Assembly: GCA_049999765.1 (NCBI GenBank) | Contig: JBNGIQ010008313.1 | Coordinates: 1-54,778, forward strand | Length of the DNA: 54,778 nt | Reading direction: 5' to 3' | Source: Phaeoceros laevis | Taxonomy: Eukaryota > Anthocerotophyta > Anthocerotopsida > Notothyladales | Part shown: positions 1-9,832 of the stretch, in pieces | Position numbering within the stretch: the first letter of the stretch is position 1 | Layout of the letters: every line of letters begins with the position of its first letter | Program-made: the position numbers and the translations under genes | The notes under the pieces: generated by a model | Told to the model about the DNA's origin: nothing | What the model saw: the letters and a program-made list of their open reading frames with translations, nothing else | Databases searched by the model: none

Positions 1-37
1 TAGCCCCATCCTGCCCATTAGCCACCGGTAGCTCCAT

Positions 38-290
38 ACAGAACGCCTGATGACTGGTGGCAGTTCCTCCCATGAGCTGTCGTTGAAAAGCTGGTTGCAA
101 CCCTCTCTTGCACAACCTTTCGCACTTGCGATGCTGCTCGGGGTCGGACTCCGGAGACTGCATTTTCGCCTGGAGTTGCCCCCTTGATGGCCTCTAAGGT
201 GCATGCCTTGATCCCCTGCTATGGCACCGCGATCACTCCTCCGACCTGTAGCCTAGTTTCAGCCCTTCCTCTCAACGTTTCGGAGCTTTG
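38..290 (-). pseudogene. Inverted, truncated copy of the J-domain gene 5' end
   Basis: Read on the minus strand, this stretch is a near copy (roughly 90% by eye) of the promoter-proximal region and first codons of the J-domain gene at 5,093-6,562. The start codon is kept (minus strand, 163-161), and the 5' leader next to it is almost identical. The coding part runs on toward position 38 with small indels (for example near 93-106), so the frame is broken. The match stops before most of the parent gene. It is a partial inverted duplication 4.7 kb from its parent, with the P450 and the TPD1-like gene between them. The left window edge may cut it. Confidence 0.75.
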
Positions 291-600
291 GAGGATGGGC
301 GAAAGTCTGATGTGTCGGTATGAGGTAAGGTACTCTGGTAACCTCCGACAGGGTTAAGGATACACATTTTTTCCAGCCTACTGTTTCTGGCTGTCTTTCT
401 TTTTTGCATCCGTGTTCTCCCTGGAAATATTATCCGCTCCAGTTGAGGTACTGCAGGGAGAGGAAGCCCCTAATAAGGTCTGCAATTGAATTGGGAAGAG
501 CGACCTCGGCCTTCCTGTTGCATATTAAATCCTGTGAAGACCAAGGGCCCTGTGACCCATGGTCTGCAAGGCAGAGCCTGCGAGTGTGCTTGAGGATCCT
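291..600. other. Intergenic, nothing recognised
   Basis: No gene is recognisable here. The short open frame at 404-604 has no family resemblance and looks like chance. Confidence 0.5.
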
Positions 601-604
601 CTAG

Positions 605-880
605 CTAGGCTAAACAGGCTCCCACCGAAGCAGGCCATTTTGGAACCCTAACCTGTCGAGGAGCTGCTTCCCTGATGCCGACCTCCGCACCTACGCTGGC
701 ACATGCCTGTAGGAGGCACGCGAGTGTGACTGTACGAGGACAGAGACCACCAACTTGGTGCTTGCTGGCCCATCCCCTGCTGGGCATAACCTGCAAACAT
801 CGCTTTCCGTGTCACCCATTTTTCATCTGGAAGTCTGTCAAACACGCCGCAAACATCCTTCTAGCCAGCAGCTACTAGCT
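605..880 (-). pseudogene. PPR gene relic
   Basis: Two overlapping minus-strand frames together read as a decayed PLS-type PPR repeat. One gives MFDRLPDEKWVTRKAMFAGYAQQGMGQ, split here as MFDRLPDEKWVT then RKAMFAGYAQQGMGQ, which resembles the usual '[24 protein letters not shown]'. The other gives LACLLQACASVGAEVG, the usual 'LLQACASVGALEQG' of the next helix pair. The frame changes between them, so the repeat is broken. No longer open frame extends it on either side. It is a remnant of the gene family that is expanded elsewhere in this window. Confidence 0.55.
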
Positions 881-1130
881 GAGCTGCTAGTACCTCACAC
901 TGGATGTTAGAGGCATGCCGTCACCACGACCCTATAAACGAGTTTATTTTTCGTGGCTGGCTGGATCCAGGCTTGTGGACACCTGGCAACAAGTCACACC
1001 TACCCAGACTAGTCCCTCCCTGGAGGTTTGCGCAATCGACAAGGGGTCCTGCAGGGCCTTGGGAGAGAGAGAGAAAGGAGAAATGCACACACAAGTCGGC
1101 CCTAGGCTGCATGAATGCCTCTGGATCCCC

Positions 1131-2857
1131 ATGGAGCACGGCTGGTGGTGGCTGGTGGTAGCCCAAGCTGTGCTCCTCGGATGCCTTGCCGTCCTCTGCT
1201 TCTTCTTCTTCAATGGCAATTCTGGCGGCAAGCATAATAAGCCAGGACTCCCGCCAGGGCCCCGAGGCCCGCCCTGGCTGGGCAACCTGCTCCAGTTCTC
1301 CAGGCCCCGCAGGAGCGAGCTCCTCAAGGAATGGACGCGCCGGTACGGCCCCCTGGTGACGGTGCGCCTGGGCCGGGTGCCCCTCATCTTCGTCACGGGC
1401 CGCGCCGAGGCCAAGGAGCTGCTGCTGGCCCCGGGGGGGCTCTTCGACTGCCGCCCCCGCCGCGCTTCCAAGCTCTACTCCAGCAACAACCACCGCACCA
1501 TCAACAGCTCGCCCTACGGGCCGCGGTGGCGGGAGCTCAGGCGCAACCTCACCGTCAACGTGCTGAGCCGCGCCAGGGTCGCGGCCATGGCCCCCGTCCG
1601 CGGCGCCCAGGACCAGGCCATGGTGGAGAGATTGAAGAAGCACGCCAGGGAGACACCAGAGGTGCCTGTGCCGGTGCGCGACCAGGTCCGCCTCGTCGGA
1701 TTTACGCTCCTGCTCTACATCACCTTCGGCAAGGTCAGAAAACCCTATTCATCCTCTTGTTGCTGCTTCACCGCCATTTTCAAGATGAATGCATGAATGT
1801 AACGCAAGATGAATGCATGAGTGTGACGCTGGTGGTGAACTAACCAGCGCAAATACTTGCTCCAAGTTTCATATTATATAATGCGCGCCTCAAACACAAT
1901 GGTTACTCGTTCGTAGGTGATGGAGGAAAAGCAAGTTCGAGCCATGGACGAGGCGGTCGATCTCCTCTTCGCCGCCGCGGGCCCCAACTTGGCCGACTAC
2001 CTCCCCTTCCTGCGGCCTTTCATCAACCCCGGGTTCCAGAAGCGCTACTGGGCGGCTCGCCGCAAATTCGAGGCCGTGGCGGCGCCGCTGGTGACGCAAA
2101 TCCGCGAGGCGCGAGCGCAATCGCGGCAGCGATCGGACGACGACGGCTCGACGGAGGGACGACATCGATGCTACGTGGAGACGCTGGTGGAGGAGGAAGC
2201 CAAGGGCGTGGTGGAGCCGGCCGACTACATCGTTCTCTGCTCGGAGTCCTCACCGCCGGCGTCGACACCTCCACGGGCGCCATGGAATTCGCCCTCGCGG
2301 AGCTGGTGAACCGGCCTGAGGTGCAGGCCAGGCTTGCGGGCGAGATCGACGCGGTGTGCGGCGCCCGGCCCTTGCAGGAGCAGGACATCGAGTCGCTTCC
2401 TTACCTCCGGGCCGTGGCCACGGAGACTCTGCGGCGGCACCCAACCGCCAGCCTGACGCTGCCGCACGCGCCCAAGGAGGATGGGGCCACGCTGCGGGGG
2501 CACGCCGTGCCCAGGGGGACGGAGCTGGTGGTGTGCATCGAGCAGCTGGGCATGGACCCGGAGGTGTGGAAGGAGCCTCACCAGTTCGTCCCGGAGCGGT
2601 TTCTGGAGGGAGCGTCCAGAACTGCCGGTACCGGTCCCGACGACCTGAGGATGATCCCGTTTGGGGCGGGCAGGCGGGTCTGCCCGGGCATGGACCTCGC
2701 CCTGCTGCACCTGCATCTCATCGTCGGCAGGCTGGTGCAGGAGTTTGAGTGGCTGCCCCCGCGAGACGACGCCCAGCTTGTCGACGTCTCGCATGCTCGG
2801 GTCTTCACCACCAGCCTCAAATATCCGCTCCACGCCCGAATTAGACTCCGAAAATGA
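1131..2857 (+). pseudogene. Cytochrome P450 (clan 71, CYP77/CYP89-like), one frameshift
   Basis: A two-exon P450 of about 514 residues. It would be an ER-anchored haem monooxygenase using a P450 reductase; the substrate is unknown. Exon 1 is 1,131-1,733 (GT at 1,734) and exon 2 is 1,917-2,857 (AG at 1,915-1,916), joined in phase 0. I chose the ATG at 1,131 because it precedes a hydrophobic anchor (WWWLVVAQAVLLGCLAVLCF) and the proline-rich LPPGPRGPPWLGN hinge; an in-frame ATG at 915 is possible but adds untypical sequence. Other landmarks are the I-helix AGVDTST, the K-helix ETLR, PERF, and the haem loop FGAGRRVCPG. One base is missing near 2,240, just before the I-helix, so the frame shifts; this is either a real mutation or an assembly error. 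The gene is much more GC-rich than its neighbours. Clan 71 membership is firm, the CYP77/89 label is a guess. Confidence 0.85.
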
Positions 2858-3675
2858 AGATGACGTTGCAGCCTTATACCCTGGTTCCAAGCACTTTCTG
2901 GATATTAAAATTTGAAGGATGCTGGGGAACCAGGTGGTTCCCAAATGATACAAATACAAACTTAAACAAGGGAAGTGCCACATCTTCAAGCTATCCGTCC
3001 CCTTAATAGGATGGTGGAGCTGGTGGGAATCCGTGAGCACACACTTGTAAGGCTCGAGACGGTAGGAACGCATGTATACCTACTCGAAATCATGACTCTC
3101 CTCACAAAATCGTGACCTCACCATGGTCAGCACATGGGACCAATATTTCCCTCATGTCACACAGCTATGCTGGGTAGCCTCCGGGTGTGCTCCGGGCTGA
3201 TTCTATCCCGGCCACAACTTCATTTGCAGCAAGACATAAATAATAAGTTTGCAACTTGTGAGGGACATAAGGAGTAAGTTTGCAACTTGTAAGGAACTTG
3301 CTTCTAATTGCAAGAGGGCTTGAGCTCCCCGTTTTTCCTTAATGTGCATGAAGTCACATGATCATGTAAGCAAACTTTGGTTTGCTTACATAACCATAGT
3401 TATGTAAACTACTTTTACCTAGTTCCTTACCAAGTTCAAATGATATCATGCAATAGACTTACTAGCTTACATTTAGCAAAAAACTAGAACTATATCGAAA
3501 TGTAGATAGTACGATAATAATAAAGGAGTCAAATATCGCTAATAGCTACTACTCGATACCTTTTGTTGGAGGTTTTGGCTATGTAAGGAAGAGGCCGGGG
3601 ACCTTTGGGAAATATACCATCTTTGCACTTCCCTCCTTGTTTGAGTATCTTCGATTATTCTTTGTTGTTTCATCC
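2858..3675. other. Intergenic with two adjacent hairpins
   Basis: No gene is seen. A short diverged direct repeat (AAGTTTGCAACTTGT twice) lies at about 3,246-3,291. Two back-to-back hairpins follow: 3,365-3,390 (11-bp perfect arms, 4-base loop) and 3,389-3,404 (6-bp arms). The latter part presumably holds the promoter of the downstream secreted-protein gene. Confidence 0.55.
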
Positions 3676-4279
3676 ATGGCGTTTCTCAAGCAGAGTGGTG
3701 CCTTGTTCGTCTTCATGCTCTTCCTTGTCTCATGTAGGTTCTAGAGCTTGCTTTCCACGTGTTGCTTTTGATGACCTAGCATGAATAAGTTCGCTCTTTT
3801 CTTGATCTTTTGTCAAGAGCATATTTAGAAGTTATACCTTAATTCTTGATTCTGATCAGCTATGGTTTTTCCAATTTGCCACAGATGTGTCAGCCAATAA
3901 CGGTGCTCAGGTCGATGATGTGCCACCTGCAAATCCAGATAATTGTGCTGAAGTGCAAGTGTCTCAGACATTGTTGAGCACCCAGGGCGAGAGGAACATG
4001 TGGAGGCTGACTCTTTTGAATCCTTGTGTACCTGCACCTGACAAGCGTTTCCAATGTGGGCCTGCGCACATCACTCTTGACTCCCCCGATTTTGTGTCTG
4101 AATCCAACCCACCGATGGCTGGAGATATTGCGAAAACTGGACTACGAGAGTTTAGTGCACTTGGTGGACATACCCTCTATCCCCTGAAGGTTGCAAATGG
4201 CTATTATGTCAACCTTTCTCCGACCACACCTTATACATTCACAGTTTCGCACTTCGATATTGGTTGCGAAGGACTGTAG
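3676..4279 (+). CDS. Small secreted protein, TPD1-like
   Basis: Two exons: 3,676-3,733 and 3,885-4,279, with a GTAGGT donor and a CCACAG acceptor, encoding about 150 residues. Exon 1 encodes a clear signal peptide (MAFLKQSGALFVFMLFLVS), with likely cleavage after VSA at the exon junction. The mature part has a Cys-x-Val-x-Val start (NCAEVQVSQ), a later 'LLNPC', then 'FQCG', and a final 'GC' near the C-terminus. This order of short strands and cysteines resembles the TPD1/TDL family of apoplastic ligands (anther cell fate in angiosperms), but only four or so of the usual six cysteines are present. An extracellular location is well supported by the signal peptide; the TPD1 assignment is tentative. 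Confidence 0.55.
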
Positions 4280-5092
4280 TTTCGGTTTGAACCTTGGCTG
4301 CAATGACCAACTCACGGTCAATCTTGTAGTGGAATTTTTTTTGTAATAGTGAGATAAAGGATGTGACTTCAATTTTGTCACTAAATCTTTGCATTCTCCA
4401 ATATATGGGCTTAATGTTGGAACATTGTCTGGTGGTCTAACTTTCTTTGGTGGTCTTGCGGGCTCTTTTTTGAGGCCTCACGAAGGCCTCGCGAATTGAG
4501 GCATGCGCGAACTTTCTCACTACGCAAACAAACTACACCACGAGAACTTAACTTATGGCGCTAGACAAGTGCACCCATAGCATCATAGAGACTCTTCAAT
4601 GTAGGGCCACAATTCCTTCTCACCATGCAAACAAACTACACCATGAGGGTTGCACCCACTACATCACACCAACTCTCCTACCAATTGCCACAACAATATA
4701 TTGACATGATAGTGATGAGATGGGAATGGAGAAGGCATGATCCATTCTAGAAAACATAAAACTTAGAAGTTTTGAAGAGAGCAAGGATACTTCTATTATT
4801 TTTACTGTCCTACTGTCCTTTTCCCTTTGCAAAAGTGTTGGACCGCCTACTTTAGCGTATAGGCTCTAAACATAGCTTTGTCAGAGCGTCAAATAGAAGT
4901 AACTTGTCTCATCATAAAGACTTGTCTCACCATAAGGACATACTTTCACCCTTCGAAACGCGGAGACGTTGAGAGGAAGGGCTGAAAGCGCGGGGACGTA
5001 GACAACTGCTAGCAGGAGTGATCGCGGTGCCATAGCAGGCACGCACCCTTACAGCAAGTGCCAGGTGATCAAGGGGGCAACTCCAGGCGAAA
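4280..5092. other. Intergenic; diverged repeat; promoter of the J-domain gene
   Basis: No gene is seen. A diverged direct repeat with the core GCAAACAAACTACACCA occurs near 4,525 and 4,628. The last ~130 bases form the leader of the J-domain gene and are the part duplicated in inverted orientation at 163-290. Confidence 0.5.
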
Positions 5093-6562
5093 ATGCAGTC
5101 TCCGGAGACCGACCCCGAGCAGCATCGCAAGTGCGAAAGGTTGCGCAGCAGAGGGAACCAGCTTTTCAACGACAGCGCATCGGAGGAACTGTCACCTGTC
5201 ATCAGGCGTGCCAGGGTGCAAAGAGCTTGCGGATTCTACATGGAAGCCTTGAATTCCTGCAGTGCCGACTCCGACAGAGCCAAGTGTTGCAAAAACTTGG
5301 GAGCGAGCTACTGGAGACTAACCAAGCTGGGGTTCGATTTGCTAGAAGGCAGCTCCCAGGTGAGCCAGGATGACAAGCACCTCATTTTCAACGTCGTGTA
5401 CAGCGCCAAGCATTATCTGGCTGCGCTGGAGTACGGCAGGAAATACCCTTGGCAGTCCCCGGCATGGCTGTCCAACATCGAGTGGACTCTGGAGTGCATA
5501 GCAGATGCTGTTGTGAGGAGAATGAGGGACTTGCTCATGCTGGGCCCAAGCTATAGCTCCGAGCTGGCAGAACGGGTGTCTTTTGGTCCCAAGTCTAACA
5601 CTCTGCTCGCAGACTTGTGCAAATTGTTTGATGAGGGAATTCCGCCACACAGCAAGTCTCAGGCCAGTGCCATCTTGCACAGGGCTCTTGCCGAGCAGCT
5701 GTTCTACCGAGGAGTCAAGCTTTTGAAGCGTAGTCGTGTAGACGGGAATGTTGGGGATTTCAGAGGGTGTCTGGCGCTTGTGGCTGACTGTCATTACCCT
5801 CTCAAAGTGGCAGAGGCCAAGGGGAACAGAGCTGATGCTGAATTTGCGGAGAGCATCACGACCTTGAGGAGTAAGATTTCATCCCAGCAGCTGCTGTGCG
5901 AGTCCATCCAGGCTAGGGTGGCTGGTGACAAGTTTCTGGACCAAGCTCTTGATTTGGACGTTGAGAACAGCAGCAGAAAGAGCTTAGGGTATCTGGCACT
6001 TGACAAATTCAAGGAGGCTGCGAACCTTGCCAAGGGGGTGGACGTGGAAGCAGAAGCAATAGCACTGTGTGGGGTAGGTAACGTGTACAGTTCTGTGCTA
6101 CAAATGGAGAGGAACGCTCTTCCTTACTACGAAAGTTCTGTGGAGCTTGTAAACAATGACCCTGATACAGTGGTTCAGGCTACCTGGGTTGCAAAAGCAC
6201 AATCTGCCCTTCAGAGGCTCAAGGACCTGCTCTACCCACCCAAGGTACAAGAGCAGATTGCAAAGCACGATAAGCAGATGCGCCAAGCCTATGAGGAGGT
6301 GAAAAGCCTTGTGACTGAGTTGGACAATGAGGGTAAGAAGATGAATTCGTCCGAGTTTTTGCTCTACATTTGCAAGACTCATCCTCCTCGCAAGGTGGAT
6401 GTCAAGAGCTTGCAACCAGGAAATGAGAGGACGACAAGGATTGCTCTCCGGCGAGCCATCTCAGCTTATCACCCAGATCGCAATGCTGGAGTGGGAGATG
6501 AAAAGTGGACTATTCTTTGCCAAGAAATCACTAAAAATTTGCTGATGAAGTACAAGAATTAG
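5093..6562 (+). CDS. TPR-like protein with C-terminal J-like domain
   Basis: An intronless gene for 489 residues. The C-terminus has a J-domain core: 'ALRRAISAYHPDRNAG', with the HPD tripeptide at about residues 460-462, the motif by which J proteins stimulate Hsp70 ATPase. The J domain sits at the extreme C-terminus and its helix IV is short. The rest is alpha-helical with TPR-like character (for example 'CERLRSRGNQLFNDSA' near the start and 'VGNVYSSVLQMERNALPYYE' in the middle), recalling DNAJC7-type TPR-J co-chaperones. It has no signal peptide, so it is probably cytosolic or nuclear. The start is supported because the same ATG and leader are kept in the inverted duplicate at the left edge of the window. 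Its client is unknown. Confidence 0.75.
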   Translation: MQSPETDPEQHRKCERLRSRGNQLFNDSASEELSPVIRRARVQRACGFYMEALNSCSADSDRAKCCKNLGASYWRLTKLGFDLLEGSSQVSQDDKHLIFNVVYSAKHYLAALEYGRKYPWQSPAWLSNIEWTLECIADAVVRRMRDLLMLGPSYSSELAERVSFGPKSNTLLADLCKLFDEGIPPHSKSQASAILHRALAEQLFYRGVKLLKRSRVDGNVGDFRGCLALVADCHYPLKVAEAKGNRADAEFAESITTLRSKISSQQLLCESIQARVAGDKFLDQALDLDVENSSRKSLGYLALDKFKEAANLAKGVDVEAEAIALCGVGNVYSSVLQMERNALPYYESSVELVNNDPDTVVQATWVAKAQSALQRLKDLLYPPKVQEQIAKHDKQMRQAYEEVKSLVTELDNEGKKMNSSEFLLYICKTHPPRKVDVKSLQPGNERTTRIALRRAISAYHPDRNAGVGDEKWTILCQEITKNLLMKYKN

Positions 6563-7258
6563 AGTAGGCGCCACTCTATTTGATTTCTCTTGTACTACTG
6601 CTTTCTTACGCACTACTGTAGCAGGTCTGAACTGAAGCTGATTGTGCCAGCCCCGCTTCACAGCAGGGACTAATAACCAGCCAAGCTCTCCTCTCACAGG
6701 GTCATGACTTTTATGGCCCGTGCAGGGGTGTTTGGTTTCTGTAGTCTTATTTAGGCCATGGGTTATGGCTGAAAAATACTGTGAAGCACATGCTTCACTA
6801 TGAGGGGCAATTGCCCCTTGAGATGGACACAAAAATCAAGTTACAAGGAAAGTCAAAGCTAGAGGGAGGGAGGTTTATTCATCGTTCTTGTGGTAAAGAC
6901 CACACCGCAACGAATAGGGGGGTCACGACGTCTTCATTCTTCTGGCTACGGAGAGTGAGCACAGACATCGTTTAACATTTTGAGACGCAGTCTACTTGTA
7001 TATATAGACTTCACCGAGGTGTTGTGTGACAGCCATTGGTTTCGCACAATCATTGTTCAGAACTTCAGACACTGATTTATGATATGAAATTTTGTTACAC
7101 ATGAATGATGAATTGGTGCTGCAAATAGCAGCAGCTTGTCTTTACAAATCAATTCGATATTGTACACTCGAAGGTTTTTACATTTGCTACGCATGGCTGC
7201 CGTTTAAGATAAAAACAATGCTAGATCCAACAACAATTAGGAGAAGACCTCGCCACAT
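6563..7258. other. Convergent 3' regions
   Basis: This lies between the stop of the J-domain gene and the stop of the minus-strand ABC1 kinase. It probably holds both 3' UTRs. No further gene is seen. Confidence 0.5.
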
Positions 7259-9832
7259 CTAACCGTATATCCTGCCCATCACCCGTCCTGTAAGGTTATA
7301 CAGAAACAAGCAAGGCACAGTGGCATCCATGATACACATGTCTGGATCCAAGCTGTGGGCAAATGCCACCAGCACACACGCTGCCACCAGTAGCGTTGCG
7401 TATGAACTGTCAACAGTGACCTCGTGCTTCCGGCACAGCTTCAGCACCTTCTTGAGCACATCGTTGAGGTCTATGGGTCGTTCCTGTATGTCACATTCAG
7501 CTGCAAAAAGCTGCTTCATGTCCTGGATGACCAATTCTGGATGCTTGCACCGTTGTTCGTAGGGCCACGAAAACTTGAGAAGGTGGTGAGCTGCACGCTC
7601 CCCATTGCCTGCTCCAATCATCATGATGAATGATAGGAAGTGATACCTCACACGTGGAGGAAGCTTCTCAGCCAATCCACAGTCCAGAAGCACCAGCTGA
7701 AGTCGCTCTTGAACCTCCTTGTCCCATTCAGTTTCCACCGCCCTTACAAGCATGTTGCCAGGATGAAGATCAGTGTGGACGAAGTTGTCTACAAGCATCA
7801 TCTTCAAGTAGGCATCAACTCCAATAGCTGCTATCTGCGTGTTCAGTGGAGATCTCTGTCGAAGACACTTGTGCATAGCCTGGCCTCTCTCAAAGGTCTC
7901 AACAATGACCCCTTCAGAAACCAGGTTAGGCACCAGCTTAGGCCATGCTACACTGGACTGCAGTAGGTCGAAATTCTTGTTAAACAGCTCCAGGTTCTCA
8001 GCCTCGATGCGTAGATCAGCCTGTGCAGTGAGGGTGTGTGAAAACTGCTCCACACTCTGCCGCAGATTCAGCCACCGAAGAGCTGGCAACTTCTGAATAA
8101 CGTCTGCTAGAAGTGACATTATCTGGAAGTCCTGGTAGATTCGCACACCAACCGACGGGTGTCTAACCTTGACAGCAACGTCTGCTGGAGTACCGTCTCC
8201 ACAGTTCTTCAACTTGGCCCTGTACACCTGGGCAATGCTTCCAGAGGCACAAGGCTTTTGAGGAAACTCTTCAAAAATCTCTTCAATGGAACGTCCCAGA
8301 TATTGTTTCACTGCCCTTCTGGTTTCCCTGAAGCTGTGCTCTGGGGCTCTATCATGCAGCCGGCCCAACACCGCACAGAGTTCATTTGGAAACAAATCCT
8401 CCCTTGTGGCTGACCACTGGCCCCACTTAATGAAAGCGGCACCTCCCCTCTCCAGACAGAACCGTAACATCAACCATATTAGCATCCTCAGCTGCGCACC
8501 CCAGACACTGACGATGATTGTTGATATGAAATACAGCAAAGGACCGAAGATGATCAAAGGCAAGAACACCAGAGCTAGCCAGCATGCCCTGACGAACAGC
8601 GAGGCCTTCTGTTGGAAGCCTCTCCAGCCAGTAGGAGTTACACCCAACTCCAACATGTAGGCGTCGGACCTCACGCCTGCTCTTCCTCCAAAGCCCTCCA
8701 CCTGACTAAAATGACCAGGCTCCTCCAACTGCGCCAGGTAGTGGAATTTCTCAAACTCTGCTGAGACCTCCTCATTCGCGTCCCAACCGCCACTGACAGA
8801 GCTGGCCTGGGGCTCAACCGTGACAATGATTTGCTTTTCTTCGACCAGTTTCTCGGACTGTCTAGATGATAATACAATCGGCAGAGGATACGAAAACGTG
8901 AACCAGCTGTGATCACTGGCACTGCCAAGGGCCACCACTGCCTTGGTGGCAACCCATGTGCCTCGCACAGCTACCAAAGATGCTGCATCTGCTGCATCAC
9001 ATACCCATCCCAAAGCAGGAGGCTCTCGCAAGTCGCTCAGTAGCCTGCAGAGCCGACGAGCCGCCCAACGATGCCGCAGCCTCCACTTCACATCCCCAGC
9101 TCCTGACCCTCCTACAGGTGCATTCTTTACCTCGAAAGCCGTGCGAGCATAGCCAGCAGAAAGCGGGATAGCAGCCCCTATACACTTCAGTGTTCGGTGC
9201 AATTCGGGCATCTGCCACTTCAACAACGGTATGGCAATGGACAGCACTGCACCAGCAGCCGAGAACTCGTCAGCTCGGACTGTCCACCCTCTTGGACACA
9301 CCTCAACCTGCTCTCCCGACCAGCTTCGTACCCGCTGCTGAATCTGAATGCCCGCAAACCGAACCAAACCTACTGCAGCCAAACAGAACATGGCGCAGGC
9401 AGCCGCAGGCCCGCACAGCGCCTGTCCCAGGAGCAACACCCCTGCCGCATCCGCCACGCCAGCCGCCTTCACCAGTCTCTGGTCCACTTTCCTCCGCAAC
9501 TCCCACGGCCTCTGCCTACTTTCCTCGAAAGCGGATATGTCCGCTCCTCCCTTGACTTGCCCCAGGCGCAGCACAAGGCCATGCGCCTCCGCCCCTCCAG
9601 TCCCACACCCGTAGCCAAATCTCAGGGGGAAGGTCACCCGTACGCATTCTTTCCGCTGAACAGGGGGAACGAATCCAAAATCCTCCGGCTTCGCCCACTG
9701 CACGACCCATTCCGGTTCTGGAGGGTAAACCGATGCTCTCACCTCCCTCAGCTCGGATTCCCACTCGCTGCTCAATTTGCGGCGAATTCGTCTCATCCTT
9801 GACGCTCCCCAGGCATTCCAGCCCCAATTCAT
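7259..9832 (-). CDS. ABC1/ADCK (AarF/UbiB-type) atypical kinase, ADCK2-like
   Basis: An intronless gene for 857 residues. The C-terminal ~390 residues are a UbiB-family kinase. It has the KxGQ signature in 'AFIKWGQWSATREDLFP' (about residue 470), the Ala-rich nucleotide loop 'ASGSIAQVYRA', the ion-pair lysine in 'VAVKVRHP', the catalytic loop 'HTDLHPGNML' and a metal-binding 'LLDCGLAEKL' (DCG where most kinases have DFG). Such proteins act on or near quinone/isoprenoid lipid metabolism in mitochondria or plastids. The wording of the KxGQ region resembles ADCK2. The N-terminal ~400 residues are unusually long and carry two hydrophobic segments (about 150-185 and 415-455), suggesting a membrane-associated protein. 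The N-terminus is not an obvious transit peptide, and the exact ATG is less sure than the kinase domain. Confidence 0.88.
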   Translation of the reverse strand: MNWGWNAWGASRMRRIRRKLSSEWESELREVRASVYPPEPEWVVQWAKPEDFGFVPPVQRKECVRVTFPLRFGYGCGTGGAEAHGLVLRLGQVKGGADISAFEESRQRPWELRRKVDQRLVKAAGVADAAGVLLLGQALCGPAAACAMFCLAAVGLVRFAGIQIQQRVRSWSGEQVEVCPRGWTVRADEFSAAGAVLSIAIPLLKWQMPELHRTLKCIGAAIPLSAGYARTAFEVKNAPVGGSGAGDVKWRLRHRWAARRLCRLLSDLREPPALGWVCDAADAASLVAVRGTWVATKAVVALGSASDHSWFTFSYPLPIVLSSRQSEKLVEEKQIIVTVEPQASSVSGGWDANEEVSAEFEKFHYLAQLEEPGHFSQVEGFGGRAGVRSDAYMLELGVTPTGWRGFQQKASLFVRACWLALVFLPLIIFGPLLYFISTIIVSVWGAQLRMLIWLMLRFCLERGGAAFIKWGQWSATREDLFPNELCAVLGRLHDRAPEHSFRETRRAVKQYLGRSIEEIFEEFPQKPCASGSIAQVYRAKLKNCGDGTPADVAVKVRHPSVGVRIYQDFQIMSLLADVIQKLPALRWLNLRQSVEQFSHTLTAQADLRIEAENLELFNKNFDLLQSSVAWPKLVPNLVSEGVIVETFERGQAMHKCLRQRSPLNTQIAAIGVDAYLKMMLVDNFVHTDLHPGNMLVRAVETEWDKEVQERLQLVLLDCGLAEKLPPRVRYHFLSFIMMIGAGNGERAAHHLLKFSWPYEQRCKHPELVIQDMKQLFAAECDIQERPIDLNDVLKKVLKLCRKHEVTVDSSYATLLVAACVLVAFAHSLDPDMCIMDATVPCLFLYNLTGRVMGRIYG

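Noticed and set aside
921-1643. Long minus-strand open frame of 240 codons
   Set aside because: It is a shadow of the GC-rich P450 first exon; high GC3 keeps antisense frames open.
2225-3073. Long minus-strand open frame of 282 codons
   Set aside because: Antisense to P450 exon 2, which carries the haem-binding motif on the plus strand.
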